Part shown: positions 25,017 through 33,066 of the stretch, one piece after another
Position numbering within the stretch: the stretch's first letter is position 1
Layout of the letters: the number at the start of each line of letters is the position of its first letter
The notes under the pieces: generated by a model
The model's database searches: none
What the model saw: only the letters and a program-made list of their open reading frames with translations
What the model was told of the DNA's origin: nothing
Translations under genes and position numbers: made by a program
From: Hominenteromicrobium sp964531265
GTDB lineage: Bacteria > Bacillota > Clostridia > Oscillospirales > Acutalibacteraceae
NCBI GenBank assembly: GCA_964531265.1
Contig: CAZHDW010000009.1
Location: 10,423-74,422 of the forward strand
Direction: 5' to 3'
Length of the DNA: 64,000 nucleotides

Positions 25017-26759
25017 ATGTCCGATAAGGAGCATCTTAACAGCAGCGGCAAAAGCTTCCTGAGGGGAGCCTTGTTCCTTACCCTCGGCATGATGACGGTC
25101 AAGGTGATCGGCGCGCTGTTTAAGATACCTCTGTCCAATATGATAACCGAAGAGGGCATGGGGTATTTCAGTACGGCGTACAGCTTTTATAATGTGTTGT
25201 TCAGCATTACGGCCTCCGGATTGCCCGTGGCTGTTTCAAGAACCGTGTCCGAGAGCTGCTCGTTAGGCGATTCCCGGGCGGCGAGAAGGGTGCTGTATGC
25301 GGCTCTGCCGCTATTTATGGCGATAGGCGTATGCGGAACACTCGTTATGCTGCTTTTTGCACCGTTTTACACCAATGCGGTGGAAAACTCGGGAGCGCTG
25401 CTGCCGATGCTCATGCTGGCGCCATCAATACTTCTGTGCTGTGTTTCATCGGCGATACGCGGTTATTTTGAGGGCATGTGCGATATGCTGCCGACAACCG
25501 TGTCCCAGGTGCTTGAGGCCGCGGTAAAGCTTGCGCTTGGCCTGACAGGTGCCGAACATGCCATGCGTTACGGAGCGAAAATAATAGCCTCTCTGCCGTT
25601 TTCTGGATGTTTTCAGGTGCGGAACGGCTATGCGCTCGGAGCGGCAGGTGGTATCGCAGGAGTAACGCTTGGCTCTGCTGTCAGTGCGCTGTATCTCGTT
25701 TTTAATGTCATAGGAAAGAAGAGCGAGAAGAAGCAGGACGACCGTGACGGAAAAGGCTTTCGTTCGACAGCGTCGGTATCAAAAAGGCTCCTGCTCACCG
25801 CTTTGCCTACCACCCTCGGCGCGGCTGCTGTTAGCCTGTCCGGGCTGATAGATTCTTCCTTTATGCAAACCGGGACAGCGAAGATAATGAACACTGCTCC
25901 GAGCGTGATACTCGAAATGTATAGCGGCAGTATACCTAAGGATGTGCTCGAGGTGTCGTCGAGTATACCGAATTACCTTTTCGGCTGCTATAATATGGCA
26001 TTGACGCTTTTTATGCTGGTGCCGAGTGTCACACAGGCGTTTGCGATGAGTGCTTTGCCGAGCGTTACCCGTGCGTATACAAAGGGGGCGGTGGCGGAGC
26101 TTAAAAAAGCGGTGGAGACAGTGCTTAGAGTGACCTTCATGTTTGCTGTCCCGGCAGGTCTCGGTTTATCTGTACTTGCAAAACCGGCAGCGCTGCTTAT
26201 TTACGGAGAAAGGCCCGGCACCGAGATCATTGCGCGCGCACTTGAAATAATGGGTGTGGCATCGATTTTTGCAGCGGTCACAACTCCGCTCGGGAGCATC
26301 ATGCAGGCGGTGGGACATATCGAGCTGCCGGTATGGATAAACATGCTCGGCCTCGTGATAAAGCTAGTGCTGAATTTCCGCCTTGTGGGAATACCACAGC
26401 TAAATATACTTGGCGGCGGTATCAGTACCCTGATAAGCTATTTTGTAATAGCAGCTCTGGAAATCCTGATGTTAAGCAGAGTTGTGGGGTTGAAAATTGA
26501 CCTGAAGAGGTCTTTGATGTTGCCGCTGATTGCCGGAAGTATGTGCGCTGCATATGCAAAAGCGACCCATAGGGTGCAGTGCCGCTTTACGGATATGGGA
26601 AGGTATTCGGCACTGTTTCCGATAATTGTTGCGGTGATTATATACACTGTGACGCTCATAATTACGGGAACGATCGGTAGGGAGGATATTGACCTGCTGA
26701 GAGCCGGAGAAAAAAATACAAAAAGATGTCGAAAACACTTGAAAAAGCAAGGGGGATAA
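25017..26759 (+). CDS. SpoVB/YabM-type polysaccharide flippase (MOP superfamily)
   Basis: Polytopic membrane protein of 580 residues, about 14 helices, with a charged cytoplasmic loop near residues 235-250 (K-K-S-E-K-K-Q-D-D-R-D). Homologues move lipid-linked sugar precursors, in sporulation for cortex peptidoglycan. Its position before mazG, rqcP, yabP, yabQ and divIC equals that of yabM in Bacillus. C-terminal tail is basic. Ribosome site AAAGGGCGG is somewhat far from the ATG. Whether it is the true SpoVB or the YabM paralogue cannot be told from sequence alone. Confidence 0.88.
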   Translation: MSDKEHLNSSGKSFLRGALFLTLGMMTVKVIGALFKIPLSNMITEEGMGYFSTAYSFYNVLFSITASGLPVAVSRTVSESCSLGDSRAARRVLYAALPLFMAIGVCGTLVMLLFAPFYTNAVENSGALLPMLMLAPSILLCCVSSAIRGYFEGMCDMLPTTVSQVLEAAVKLALGLTGAEHAMRYGAKIIASLPFSGCFQVRNGYALGAAGGIAGVTLGSAVSALYLVFNVIGKKSEKKQDDRDGKGFRSTASVSKRLLLTALPTTLGAAAVSLSGLIDSSFMQTGTAKIMNTAPSVILEMYSGSIPKDVLEVSSSIPNYLFGCYNMALTLFMLVPSVTQAFAMSALPSVTRAYTKGAVAELKKAVETVLRVTFMFAVPAGLGLSVLAKPAALLIYGERPGTEIIARALEIMGVASIFAAVTTPLGSIMQAVGHIELPVWINMLGLVIKLVLNFRLVGIPQLNILGGGISTLISYFVIAALEILMLSRVVGLKIDLKRSLMLPLIAGSMCAAYAKATHRVQCRFTDMGRYSALFPIIVAVIIYTVTLIITGTIGREDIDLLRAGEKNTKRCRKHLKKQGG

Positions 26760-26767
26760 TGTAGAAT

Positions 26768-27469
26768 ATGAAAGATATCTCAAAATTCGTAGGCAAAGAA
26801 AAGTACTCGGTTGATGAGCTTGTGGAGATACTTAAGGTGCTGCGTTCGCCGGAAGGCTGTCCGTGGGATCGTGAGCAGGATCACAAGAGCATTCGCAGGG
26901 ATTTTCTTGAAGAATGCTACGAGGCAATAGAAGCAATAGATACAGAAAACTCTGAGCTGCTCCGTGAAGAGCTCGGAGATGTTTTGTTGCAGGTGGTGTT
27001 CCACAGCACAATTGAAGAGGAAGCCGGGCGCTTTGACTTTTACGATGTGGCAAGTGATGTTGCTAAGAAAATGGTGGTTCGTCATCCCCATGTATTCGCC
27101 GATGTCAAGGCCGATACAACCGATGAGGTGCTTACCAACTGGGATCAGATAAAGCGTGAGATCAAGCAACAGAAGTCCAACCGTGAGGTTCTGCAAAGTG
27201 TTTCGCCCGCTATGCCGGCACTCATGCGCTCTCAGAAGGTTCGCAAGAAGGCGTACAAAATGGGCGGCGAAAGCGGCAGTATTGATGAGGTGCGAGCAAG
27301 AATATGCGAGTCCGTTAACGGTGCCGGGCAGGAGAATGCGGCAGAATTGCTCGGTAAGGCACTTTTTGATATGACTGAGCTTGCAAGACAGCTTGGCGTT
27401 GATGCAGAGCAGGCACTTTTTGAAACCTGCCGTGACTACATAGACCAGTTTGAGGTATCTGAGGAATAA
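26768..27469 (+). CDS. mazG: nucleoside triphosphate pyrophosphohydrolase MazG
   Basis: House-cleaning NTP pyrophosphatase, 233 residues. The core C-P-W-D-R-E-Q-D-H-K-S motif, the metal-binding E-E-C-Y-E and E-E-L-G-D-V-L motifs and a second half with N-W-D-Q-I-K are present. It corresponds to the MazG half of Bacillus YabN, without the N-terminal methylase domain. Starts 9 bp after spoVB, with AAGGGGG slightly distant. Confidence 0.93.
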   Translation: MKDISKFVGKEKYSVDELVEILKVLRSPEGCPWDREQDHKSIRRDFLEECYEAIEAIDTENSELLREELGDVLLQVVFHSTIEEEAGRFDFYDVASDVAKKMVVRHPHVFADVKADTTDEVLTNWDQIKREIKQQKSNREVLQSVSPAMPALMRSQKVRKKAYKMGGESGSIDEVRARICESVNGAGQENAAELLGKALFDMTELARQLGVDAEQALFETCRDYIDQFEVSEE

Positions 27470-27533
27470 GAAATTCCGATCCGCAAGCTTTGGCGGGTAT
27501 AGGATATATAAATTTATTGGAGGTTATTCTATA

Positions 27534-27809
27534 ATGAATAAAACACAGCTCATCGCAGCAGTCGCAGAGGCTGCTTCAATTTCCAAGAAGGATGCAGAGA
27601 CCGCAGTTTCCGCAGTTATCACTTCCATCACTGAGTCCCTTGCACAGGGCGAGAAGGTTCAGATCGCAGGCTTCGGTACATTCGAGGTTCGCGAGAGAGG
27701 CGAGCGCACAGGCCGCGACCCGAGAACAAGCGAGAAGATCACTATCCCGGCATCCAAGGCTCCGGCATTCAAGGCCGGCAGAGCACTTAAGGACTCCGTA
27801 AACAAGTAA
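27534..27809 (+). CDS. hup: HU family DNA-binding protein
   Basis: Histone-like protein of 91 residues, complete, with the dimer helices and the beta arm G-R-D-P-R-T-S-E-K-I-T-I-P-A-S. ATG 27534 with GGAGG is the start; no upstream extension is likely. HU sits between mazG and rqcP here, an arrangement also seen in several Clostridia (yabN-hbs-yabO), while in Bacillus hbs is elsewhere. Own terminator follows. Confidence 0.95.
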   Translation: MNKTQLIAAVAEAASISKKDAETAVSAVITSITESLAQGEKVQIAGFGTFEVRERGERTGRDPRTSEKITIPASKAPAFKAGRALKDSVNK

Positions 27810-27831
27810 TTTTCTGCCAATACAGGTGATG

Positions 27832-27860
27832 GAACGGATCCGGATGGGTCCGTTCTTTTT
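27832..27860 (+). terminator. rho-independent terminator after HU
   Basis: GAACGGA (27832-27838) pairs with TCCGTTC (27849-27855), followed by TTTTT. Confidence 0.75.
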
Positions 27861-27886
27861 ACTATTCATGGATGAAAGGAAAAGCT

Positions 27887-28135
27887 ATGAGACTCGATAA
27901 ATATCTTAAGGTTTCAAGAATAATCAAGCGCCGCACCGTCGCAAACGAGGCATGCGATGCCGGAAGAGTGCTGGTGAACGGCAAGGTGGCACGTGCCTCC
28001 TATGACGTAAAGATCAACGATGTTCTGGAGCTCCAGCTCGGCGCACGCACCATTAAGGCAAAGGTCATCTCAGTCAACGAGTATGCCAAAAAGGAAGAGG
28101 CTGCGCTGATGTATGAGGTAGTTGAGGAGAGATAA
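27887..28135 (+). CDS. rqcP: RNA-binding S4 protein RqcP (YabO)
   Basis: S4-domain protein of 82 residues that works with RqcH in ribosome-associated quality control, helping alanine-tail addition to stalled chains. M-R-L-D-K-Y-L-K-V-S-R-I-I-K-R-R at the start is diagnostic of the family. The ATG at 27887 has AAAGGA in good spacing; the ATG at 27872 has none. Confidence 0.92.
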   Translation: MRLDKYLKVSRIIKRRTVANEACDAGRVLVNGKVARASYDVKINDVLELQLGARTIKAKVISVNEYAKKEEAALMYEVVEER

Positions 28136-28214
28136 TCTCCGCGATGTGTGATTTTTGCCCGATGCCGAGCATATTCTGTATTGGAACAGCGCTTGGTCTT
28201 CGGGAGGTGCGAAA

Positions 28215-28487
28215 ATGGCACAGCAAAACAGCTTGAAAAAGCACAGCATTCAAATAGACGGCAGAGAAAAGCTTACGGCGACCGGCATAGACCGTGTGGA
28301 TTTTTTCAGTGATGAGCTGATCACTGCACATACGGCGGACGGTAGGCTGAATATCAAGGGAGAGGGGCTGTATATCGAAAGTCTCGATTCCGAAACGGGG
28401 GATATGCTTGTAAAGGGGCGTATTATTGCCATGTCATATACGGACGGTGTGAAGCCATCTACCCTGCTTGGAAGGCTGTTGAAATGA
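28215..28487 (+). CDS. yabP: sporulation protein YabP
   Basis: Small soluble protein of 90 residues with the YabP/YqfC beta fold (L-N-I-K-G-E-G-L-Y-I-E-S-L). It is a mother-cell sporulation protein acting with YabQ at the coat/cortex stage. GGGAGGTG precedes the ATG. It overlaps yabQ by ATGA. Confidence 0.9.
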   Translation: MAQQNSLKKHSIQIDGREKLTATGIDRVDFFSDELITAHTADGRLNIKGEGLYIESLDSETGDMLVKGRIIAMSYTDGVKPSTLLGRLLK

Positions 28488-28903
28488 ATGCGCTGTCCGC
28501 GGAGCCGCTCATCTTCTCACTGGTGCTCGGTGTGTGCCTCGGGGCGCTGTTTGCTCTGCTTGAGCTACTGCGCATCCTGCTCGAGCTCGGGCGAATAGTC
28601 ACCTTTGTGACGGATACCGCCTTCATGCTTCTTTGCGCGGTTGCTACCTTTATACTGGCAATAGCCGTATCACATGGGAGACTGAGGTTCTATCAGCTTG
28701 GCTGTGAGGTAATAGGCTTTGTGTGTGTGTACAGTACCGTGGTGCAGCTTGTCAGGCTGCATGCCTCAAGACTGATGCGATGCATAAGGAGACATGGGCG
28801 CAGAGCACGGAAAAGCGGCGAAAGGACTGCTGCTTCGGGCAAAACCAAGAAAACGCGCAAGGTTTTTTTCAAGGATAGGAAAAAAATCAAAAAAAAGACT
28901 TGA
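28484..28903 (+). CDS. yabQ: spore cortex biosynthesis protein YabQ
   Basis: Membrane protein of 139 residues with about three helices (13-90) and a strongly basic C-terminal tail rich in Lys/Arg. YabQ is needed for cortex formation in Bacillus. Overlaps yabP. The order yabP-yabQ-divIC is conserved. Confidence 0.88.
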   Translation: MNALSAEPLIFSLVLGVCLGALFALLELLRILLELGRIVTFVTDTAFMLLCAVATFILAIAVSHGRLRFYQLGCEVIGFVCVYSTVVQLVRLHASRLMRCIRRHGRRARKSGERTAASGKTKKTRKVFFKDRKKIKKKT

Positions 28904-28929
28904 ACAACCGCCGCTTGCTATTATATAAT
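28900..28929 (+). promoter_or_regulatory. vegetative promoter of divIC
   Basis: TTGAAC (28900-28905), 18-bp spacer, TATAAT (28924-28929). It would let the division gene be expressed apart from the sporulation genes upstream. Confidence 0.55.
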
Positions 28930-28984
28930 AAAACGTAAACAAAATGCAGCCGAATGTAAGGTGTCGGAAAAGGAGGGCTTACCG

Positions 28985-29290
28985 ATGCAGGAAGTAAAAA
29001 TCAAAAGATATAAGGGAAGTCTTCTTTTGAAGATTGCGATATTCTGCTTCGCGGTCTTTCTGGTGTCCGTAATGGTAGGTCAGCAGGTGTCGATAGGCCA
29101 GAAGAAGGCCGAGCTCGAACAGCTTGAGGAGAAGCTTAAGGATCAGATAATCGTGAACGATGAGCTTCGCTATGACCTTGAGGGCGAGAATGCAGGAAGC
29201 GATGAGTATGCCGAAAAGGTTGCTCGCCGTGAGCTGGATTACGTGAAGCCCGGCGAACGCGTATTTTACAATGTCGGCGGAAACAGTTAA
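28985..29290 (+). CDS. divIC: septum formation initiator family protein (DivIC/FtsB-like)
   Basis: 101 residues: short basic cytoplasmic start, one membrane helix (about 15-32), then a coiled coil (38-65) and a C-terminal acidic-aromatic patch with L-D-Y-V-K-P-G-E. It should join FtsL/DivIB in the divisome. GGAGGG precedes the ATG at 28985. Confidence 0.88.
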   Translation: MQEVKIKRYKGSLLLKIAIFCFAVFLVSVMVGQQVSIGQKKAELEQLEEKLKDQIIVNDELRYDLEGENAGSDEYAEKVARRELDYVKPGERVFYNVGGNS

Positions 29291-29324
29291 TCTATTTTGA
29301 ATTCCCGGAGGAAATGAACAGGGT

Positions 29325-29831
29325 ATGCAGGAAACAAAGCTTGAGGTTGGATCAATTTTTGAAGGTAAGGTAACGGGCATCACTAAGTTCGGCGCTTTCG
29401 TCGATATCGGCGGCGGAAAGACCGGCATGGTGCACATTTCCGAGGTGGCACCGGTTTTTGTCAAAGAGATAAAGGACTTCGTTACCGAGGGTCAGACCGT
29501 TAAAGTAAAGATCATTGGCATTAATGAAGAGGGCAAGATCAGCCTTTCTATGAAAAAAGCGGATGAGAATGCTCAGCAGCAGCGTCCTCAGCGTCGCCGC
29601 GAGGACGGCAGACCGTCACGTCAGGGCGGATATTCAAGACGCGAGTCCACACCTCCTGTGCAGAGTCCTGCGCGTCCGGGCGATTATGAATGGCACGCAA
29701 GAGAAAACTCAGGCTCCTTCGAGGACATGATGTCCAAGTTTAAGCAGATGAGCGACGAGAAAATGTCCGATCTTAAGCGCGCAGAGAATAAGCGCGGCGG
29801 ATATTCCCGTAAGAGTCAGCGCAATGGCTGA
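29325..29831 (+). CDS. S1 RNA-binding domain protein (YabR-like)
   Basis: 168 residues: an N-terminal S1 OB-fold (6-76, with G-A-F-V-D-I-G and G-M-V-H-I-S-E) and a disordered basic tail rich in Arg/Gln/Ser. Equivalent to YabR, which follows divIC in Bacillus. Likely binds RNA or ribosomes. The tail repeats G-G-Y-S-R twice. Confidence 0.87.
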   Translation: MQETKLEVGSIFEGKVTGITKFGAFVDIGGGKTGMVHISEVAPVFVKEIKDFVTEGQTVKVKIIGINEEGKISLSMKKADENAQQQRPQRRREDGRPSRQGGYSRRESTPPVQSPARPGDYEWHARENSGSFEDMMSKFKQMSDEKMSDLKRAENKRGGYSRKSQRNG

Positions 29832-29848
29832 TAATATTTGATCTTATA

Positions 29849-29883
29849 CCGTCCGAGGCATAGCTTCGGGCGATATTTTTTTA
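29849..29883 (+). terminator. rho-independent terminator closing the yab cluster
   Basis: CGTCCGA (29850-29856) pairs with TCGGGCG (29866-29872, one G-T pair), followed by a T-rich run to 29883. Confidence 0.7.
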
Positions 29884-29941
29884 CTTAAAAAAATATCAGA
29901 TAAATTTCACATAAAAGTCGAAAAAATAATAAAATTTTATG

Positions 29942-29969
29942 TTGATTTTTTGTTAAAACATGCTATACT
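29942..29969 (+). promoter_or_regulatory. promoter of hpf
   Basis: TTGATT (29942-29947), 16-bp spacer, TATACT (29964-29969). The leader of about 110 nt can form a stem TTCCGC/GCGGAA (30034-30068) before the start codon. Confidence 0.55.
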
Positions 29970-30084
29970 ATAGTTACAGAGATGGTTGCTCTGAATACCG
30001 AAAGCCTCGTCTTTCAGAAAGGATGTGTTTGTTCCGCGTTGGAGCGCCTCCTTTTGTGCTTCGGCGGAAGAAACAGGTAGTCGT

Positions 30085-30606
30085 ATGAACATTACGATCG
30101 TCGGAAGAAAAGTTAATCTTAGAGAGAACTTTAAGGAACTTGTACAGCGCAAGCTCTCGAAATTTGAGCGTATCTTTGATGCAGACGCAGATGCCGTTGT
30201 GACTGTTACCTTGGAAAAGAACAGGCAGACGGTAGAGATCACGGTGAGACAGCGTGGTATGATTTACCGTGCAGAAAGCACTGCGGCTGAGATGAATGAA
30301 GCCATCGATGATGTCATTGCGGCACTTGGACGTCAGATAAGGAAGAACAAAACGCGTCTTGAGCGTGCGAAGAAGGTTCAGAGGTTTGAGCTTGTCGATG
30401 AGTATTATGATGAGCCGGATGAGGAGATAGAGATAGCCAAAAGAAAGACATTTCGTGTTGAAACCATGCATGTTGATGAGGCAATATTGCAGATGAACAT
30501 GCTCGGGCACAATTTCTATATGTTCCGCGATGATGAAAGCGGAGAGTTAAATGTTGTCTATAAGCGCCGTGACGGAAGGTACGGTGTTATTGAACCGGAA
30601 AATTGA
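30085..30606 (+). CDS. hpf: ribosome hibernation promoting factor, long form
   Basis: 173 residues: N-terminal HPF/YfiA domain (1-95) and the C-terminal dimerisation domain (about 120-173, F-Y-M-F-R-D-D-E), so it can form 100S ribosomes in stationary phase. Start ATG 30085 begins M-N-I-T-I-V-G-R-K; AGGTAG is a weak ribosome site. Monocistronic between terminators. Confidence 0.94.
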   Translation: MNITIVGRKVNLRENFKELVQRKLSKFERIFDADADAVVTVTLEKNRQTVEITVRQRGMIYRAESTAAEMNEAIDDVIAALGRQIRKNKTRLERAKKVQRFELVDEYYDEPDEEIEIAKRKTFRVETMHVDEAILQMNMLGHNFYMFRDDESGELNVVYKRRDGRYGVIEPEN

Positions 30607-30649
30607 TATCGGAGATTTGTTAAACTGAAATTACATTCCTCCTATAGGG

Positions 30650-30695
30650 GACGGTGTTCCGCTTGTAAAGAGCGGGACACCGTTCTCTTTTTTTC
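30650..30695 (+). terminator. rho-independent terminator after hpf
   Basis: ACGGTGTtCCGCT (30651-30663) pairs with AGCGGgACACCGT (30671-30683), ending in TCTCTTTTTTT. Confidence 0.8.
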
Positions 30696-30749
30696 TGCTT
30701 TTGCATATTCTGTTCATATCCGCATTGAATTGGATATGGGGTGATGCTT

Positions 30750-32825
30750 ATGTTGAGGAGAAAAGGGGACATATCCGTTAACAGAAGGGAGCTGAAAAGA
30801 ATAGTGGTAGCTCTTGCCGGGAATCCTAATGTTGGCAAGAGCACTGTTTTTAACGCACTTACCGGCATGAAGCAGCATACAGGCAACTGGGCCGGAAAAA
30901 CGGTAGCGAATGCCGAGGGCACATGTATACGGGATGGAACTGAGTATGTGATATTTGATCTGCCGGGGTGCTATTCGCTGATGGCTCACTCCGCCGAGGA
31001 AGAGACAGCCCGGGATTTCCTTTGCTTTGGCTCAGCGGATGCGGCCGTTGTTGTCTGCGATGCCACATGTCTGGAGCGAAGCCTCAGCCTTGCGTTGCAA
31101 ACGACAGAGCTTCAGCCGCGAACTGTTATATGCGTAAACCTGATGGATGAAGCCGAAAAAAGAGGGATATCGGTGGATATCGAGGAGCTTGAGCTGCTGC
31201 TTGGAGTGCCTGTAATTGCGGTGAGTGCACGTAAAAAGCAAGGGCTTGCAGAGCTTTTAGATGCGGTTAACAGAGTCGTTGAGGATATGCCAAAGCCGAA
31301 TACGGTGCGTTATTCGGAGAAAATTGAAACACTTGTCAAGCGGATAATGCCGTGCATTTCGGGCGAATTCGGGAGTGAGGAAAGGCGGCGGTGGCTGGCA
31401 CTCAGGATGATGGATGGTGATGAGTCAATGTTTGCCGCTTTGAGAAGCTATGCCTCGCTCGAAAATGAGGATGAGCTTTTCACACTGCTCAAGGATGTCG
31501 ACAAAGAGTCTGTTTCGGACAGCATAGCAACCGAAACGGTCAGCCTTGCGGAGAAGATAGTGACTGCCGCAGTTCGCCGCAAAAGGGCGGATGATGCACG
31601 GGACAGGAAATTGGACAGAATCTTTACGGGAAAGCTTACCGGATTTCCTATAATGCTGCTGTTGCTGATGTTTATATTCTGGCTGACGATAAGCGGCGCA
31701 AATTATCCGTCAGAGTGGCTGTCGGCTGTCCTGTTCGGCCTCGGAGATATGCTTAAAAGCGTGTTAGTGACTTTCTGCGTTCCGCCGTGGATCACAGAAC
31801 CATTGATTGACGGTGCATACAGAACTCTGGCGTGGGTAGTGTCCGTCATGCTGCCGCCAATGGCTGTTTTCTTTCCCTTGTTCACGCTGCTTGAGGATCT
31901 CGGCTATCTGCCCCGGGTCGCCTTCAATATTGACCGCTGCTTCAAGTCGTGCTGTGCCTGTGGAAAGCAGGCGCTCACCATGTGCATGGGCTTTGGCTGC
32001 AATGCCGCCGGAGTTGTGGGAGCACGTATCATCGATTCGCCGAGGGAGAGGCTGATAGCGGTGGTTACAAACAGTTTTGTGCCGTGTAACGGTCGTTTTC
32101 CGACGATAATAGCGCTGATCTCCATGTTTTTTGTGGCTTCAAATGGTGTTTTGGGGTCTGTTATATCGGCAGGAATGCTCACCTGCATGGTGCTTTTGGG
32201 TGTTTTCATGACACTTGCAGCGTCATTTTTGCTTTCCAAAACGCTTCTGCGCGGTGTTCCGTCCTCCTTTACTCTGGAGCTGCCGCCGTACCGCAGGCCG
32301 GAGGTCGGAAAGGTGATAGTGCGCTCGGTATTCGACAGAACGCTGTTTGTGCTCGGAAGAGCCGTGATCACTGCTGCACCTGCGGGGCTCATCATATGGC
32401 TGCTCGCGAATATTGAGCTTGGCGGAACTACCGCATTACTACGTTGTGCCGGGCTGCTCGAGCCCTTTGCGGCGGTAATCGGTCTTGACGGAGTGATACT
32501 TCTGGCTTTTATACTCGGTTTGCCGGCAAATGAAATCGTTATGCCGATAATTCTCATGGCGTATCTGTCAAACGGCTTGTTAACGGAGCTTTCCGATGTG
32601 GCGACGCTGAGAACGATTTTGACGAATAACGGCTGGACATGGGTGACCGCGCTTTGCACAATGCTGTTCTCGATGTTTCACTGGCCGTGTGCAACTACAC
32701 TGATAACTATCGGCAAGGAAACAGGGAGCTTCAAATGGGCGGCGATATCCGCACTGCTTCCGACACTTTTCGGAGTCATATGCTGCTTTGGTGTAAATCT
32801 TTTAGCAAAGCTGCTTTGCGGATAG
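30750..32825 (+). CDS. feoB: ferrous iron transport protein B
   Basis: GTPase-coupled Fe(II) importer of 691 residues. G domain at the N-terminus: G1 G-N-P-N-V-G-K-S-T, G3 D-L-P-G-C, G4 N-L-M-D; then a helical GDI region and about 8-10 membrane helices with Gate motifs. The H-T-G-N-W-A-G-K-T-V segment is diagnostic. ATG 30750 follows GGGGTGA; GTG 30741 and ATG 30744 are in frame. No feoA gene is adjacent, and no FeoA domain is fused, which is unusual. No Fur box recognised. Confidence 0.92.
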   Translation: MLRRKGDISVNRRELKRIVVALAGNPNVGKSTVFNALTGMKQHTGNWAGKTVANAEGTCIRDGTEYVIFDLPGCYSLMAHSAEEETARDFLCFGSADAAVVVCDATCLERSLSLALQTTELQPRTVICVNLMDEAEKRGISVDIEELELLLGVPVIAVSARKKQGLAELLDAVNRVVEDMPKPNTVRYSEKIETLVKRIMPCISGEFGSEERRRWLALRMMDGDESMFAALRSYASLENEDELFTLLKDVDKESVSDSIATETVSLAEKIVTAAVRRKRADDARDRKLDRIFTGKLTGFPIMLLLLMFIFWLTISGANYPSEWLSAVLFGLGDMLKSVLVTFCVPPWITEPLIDGAYRTLAWVVSVMLPPMAVFFPLFTLLEDLGYLPRVAFNIDRCFKSCCACGKQALTMCMGFGCNAAGVVGARIIDSPRERLIAVVTNSFVPCNGRFPTIIALISMFFVASNGVLGSVISAGMLTCMVLLGVFMTLAASFLLSKTLLRGVPSSFTLELPPYRRPEVGKVIVRSVFDRTLFVLGRAVITAAPAGLIIWLLANIELGGTTALLRCAGLLEPFAAVIGLDGVILLAFILGLPANEIVMPIILMAYLSNGLLTELSDVATLRTILTNNGWTWVTALCTMLFSMFHWPCATTLITIGKETGSFKWAAISALLPTLFGVICCFGVNLLAKLLCG

Positions 32826-32831
32826 AAGAAC

Positions 32832-32861
32832 GGGCGGAGTATTTGTCTCTCCGGCCTTTTT
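32832..32861 (+). terminator. rho-independent terminator after feoB
   Basis: GGGCGGAG (32832-32839) pairs with CTCCGGCC (32849-32856, one mismatch), followed by TTTTT. Confidence 0.65.
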
Positions 32862-32974
32862 GATTAGTGCAGGAAAAACTGGTTATCATCGCACGAAAAA
32901 GCAGTCAAAAAATTGTGCAAAGTTACTTGTCTTTTCGTAATTATGACAAAATTCTGAATTTTTCCATATTCAAG

Positions 32975-33004
32975 TTGACGAAACAGAGAGTGAAGCGGTA
33001 AAAT
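32975..33004 (+). promoter_or_regulatory. promoter of the LCP gene
   Basis: TTGACG (32975-32980), 18-bp spacer, TAAAAT (32999-33004). Confidence 0.6.
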
Positions 33005-33066
33005 AGAAAGGATATTAGAAGCTCCCGGTAACGGAGTATAGAAAAAGGAACAGAGGTTGAAGCTTT

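Noticed and set aside
26727..26733. Exact TGTCGAA 0A-box core upstream of mazG
   Set aside because: It lies inside the 3' coding end of spoVB with no nearby promoter, single copy; expected by chance at this length.
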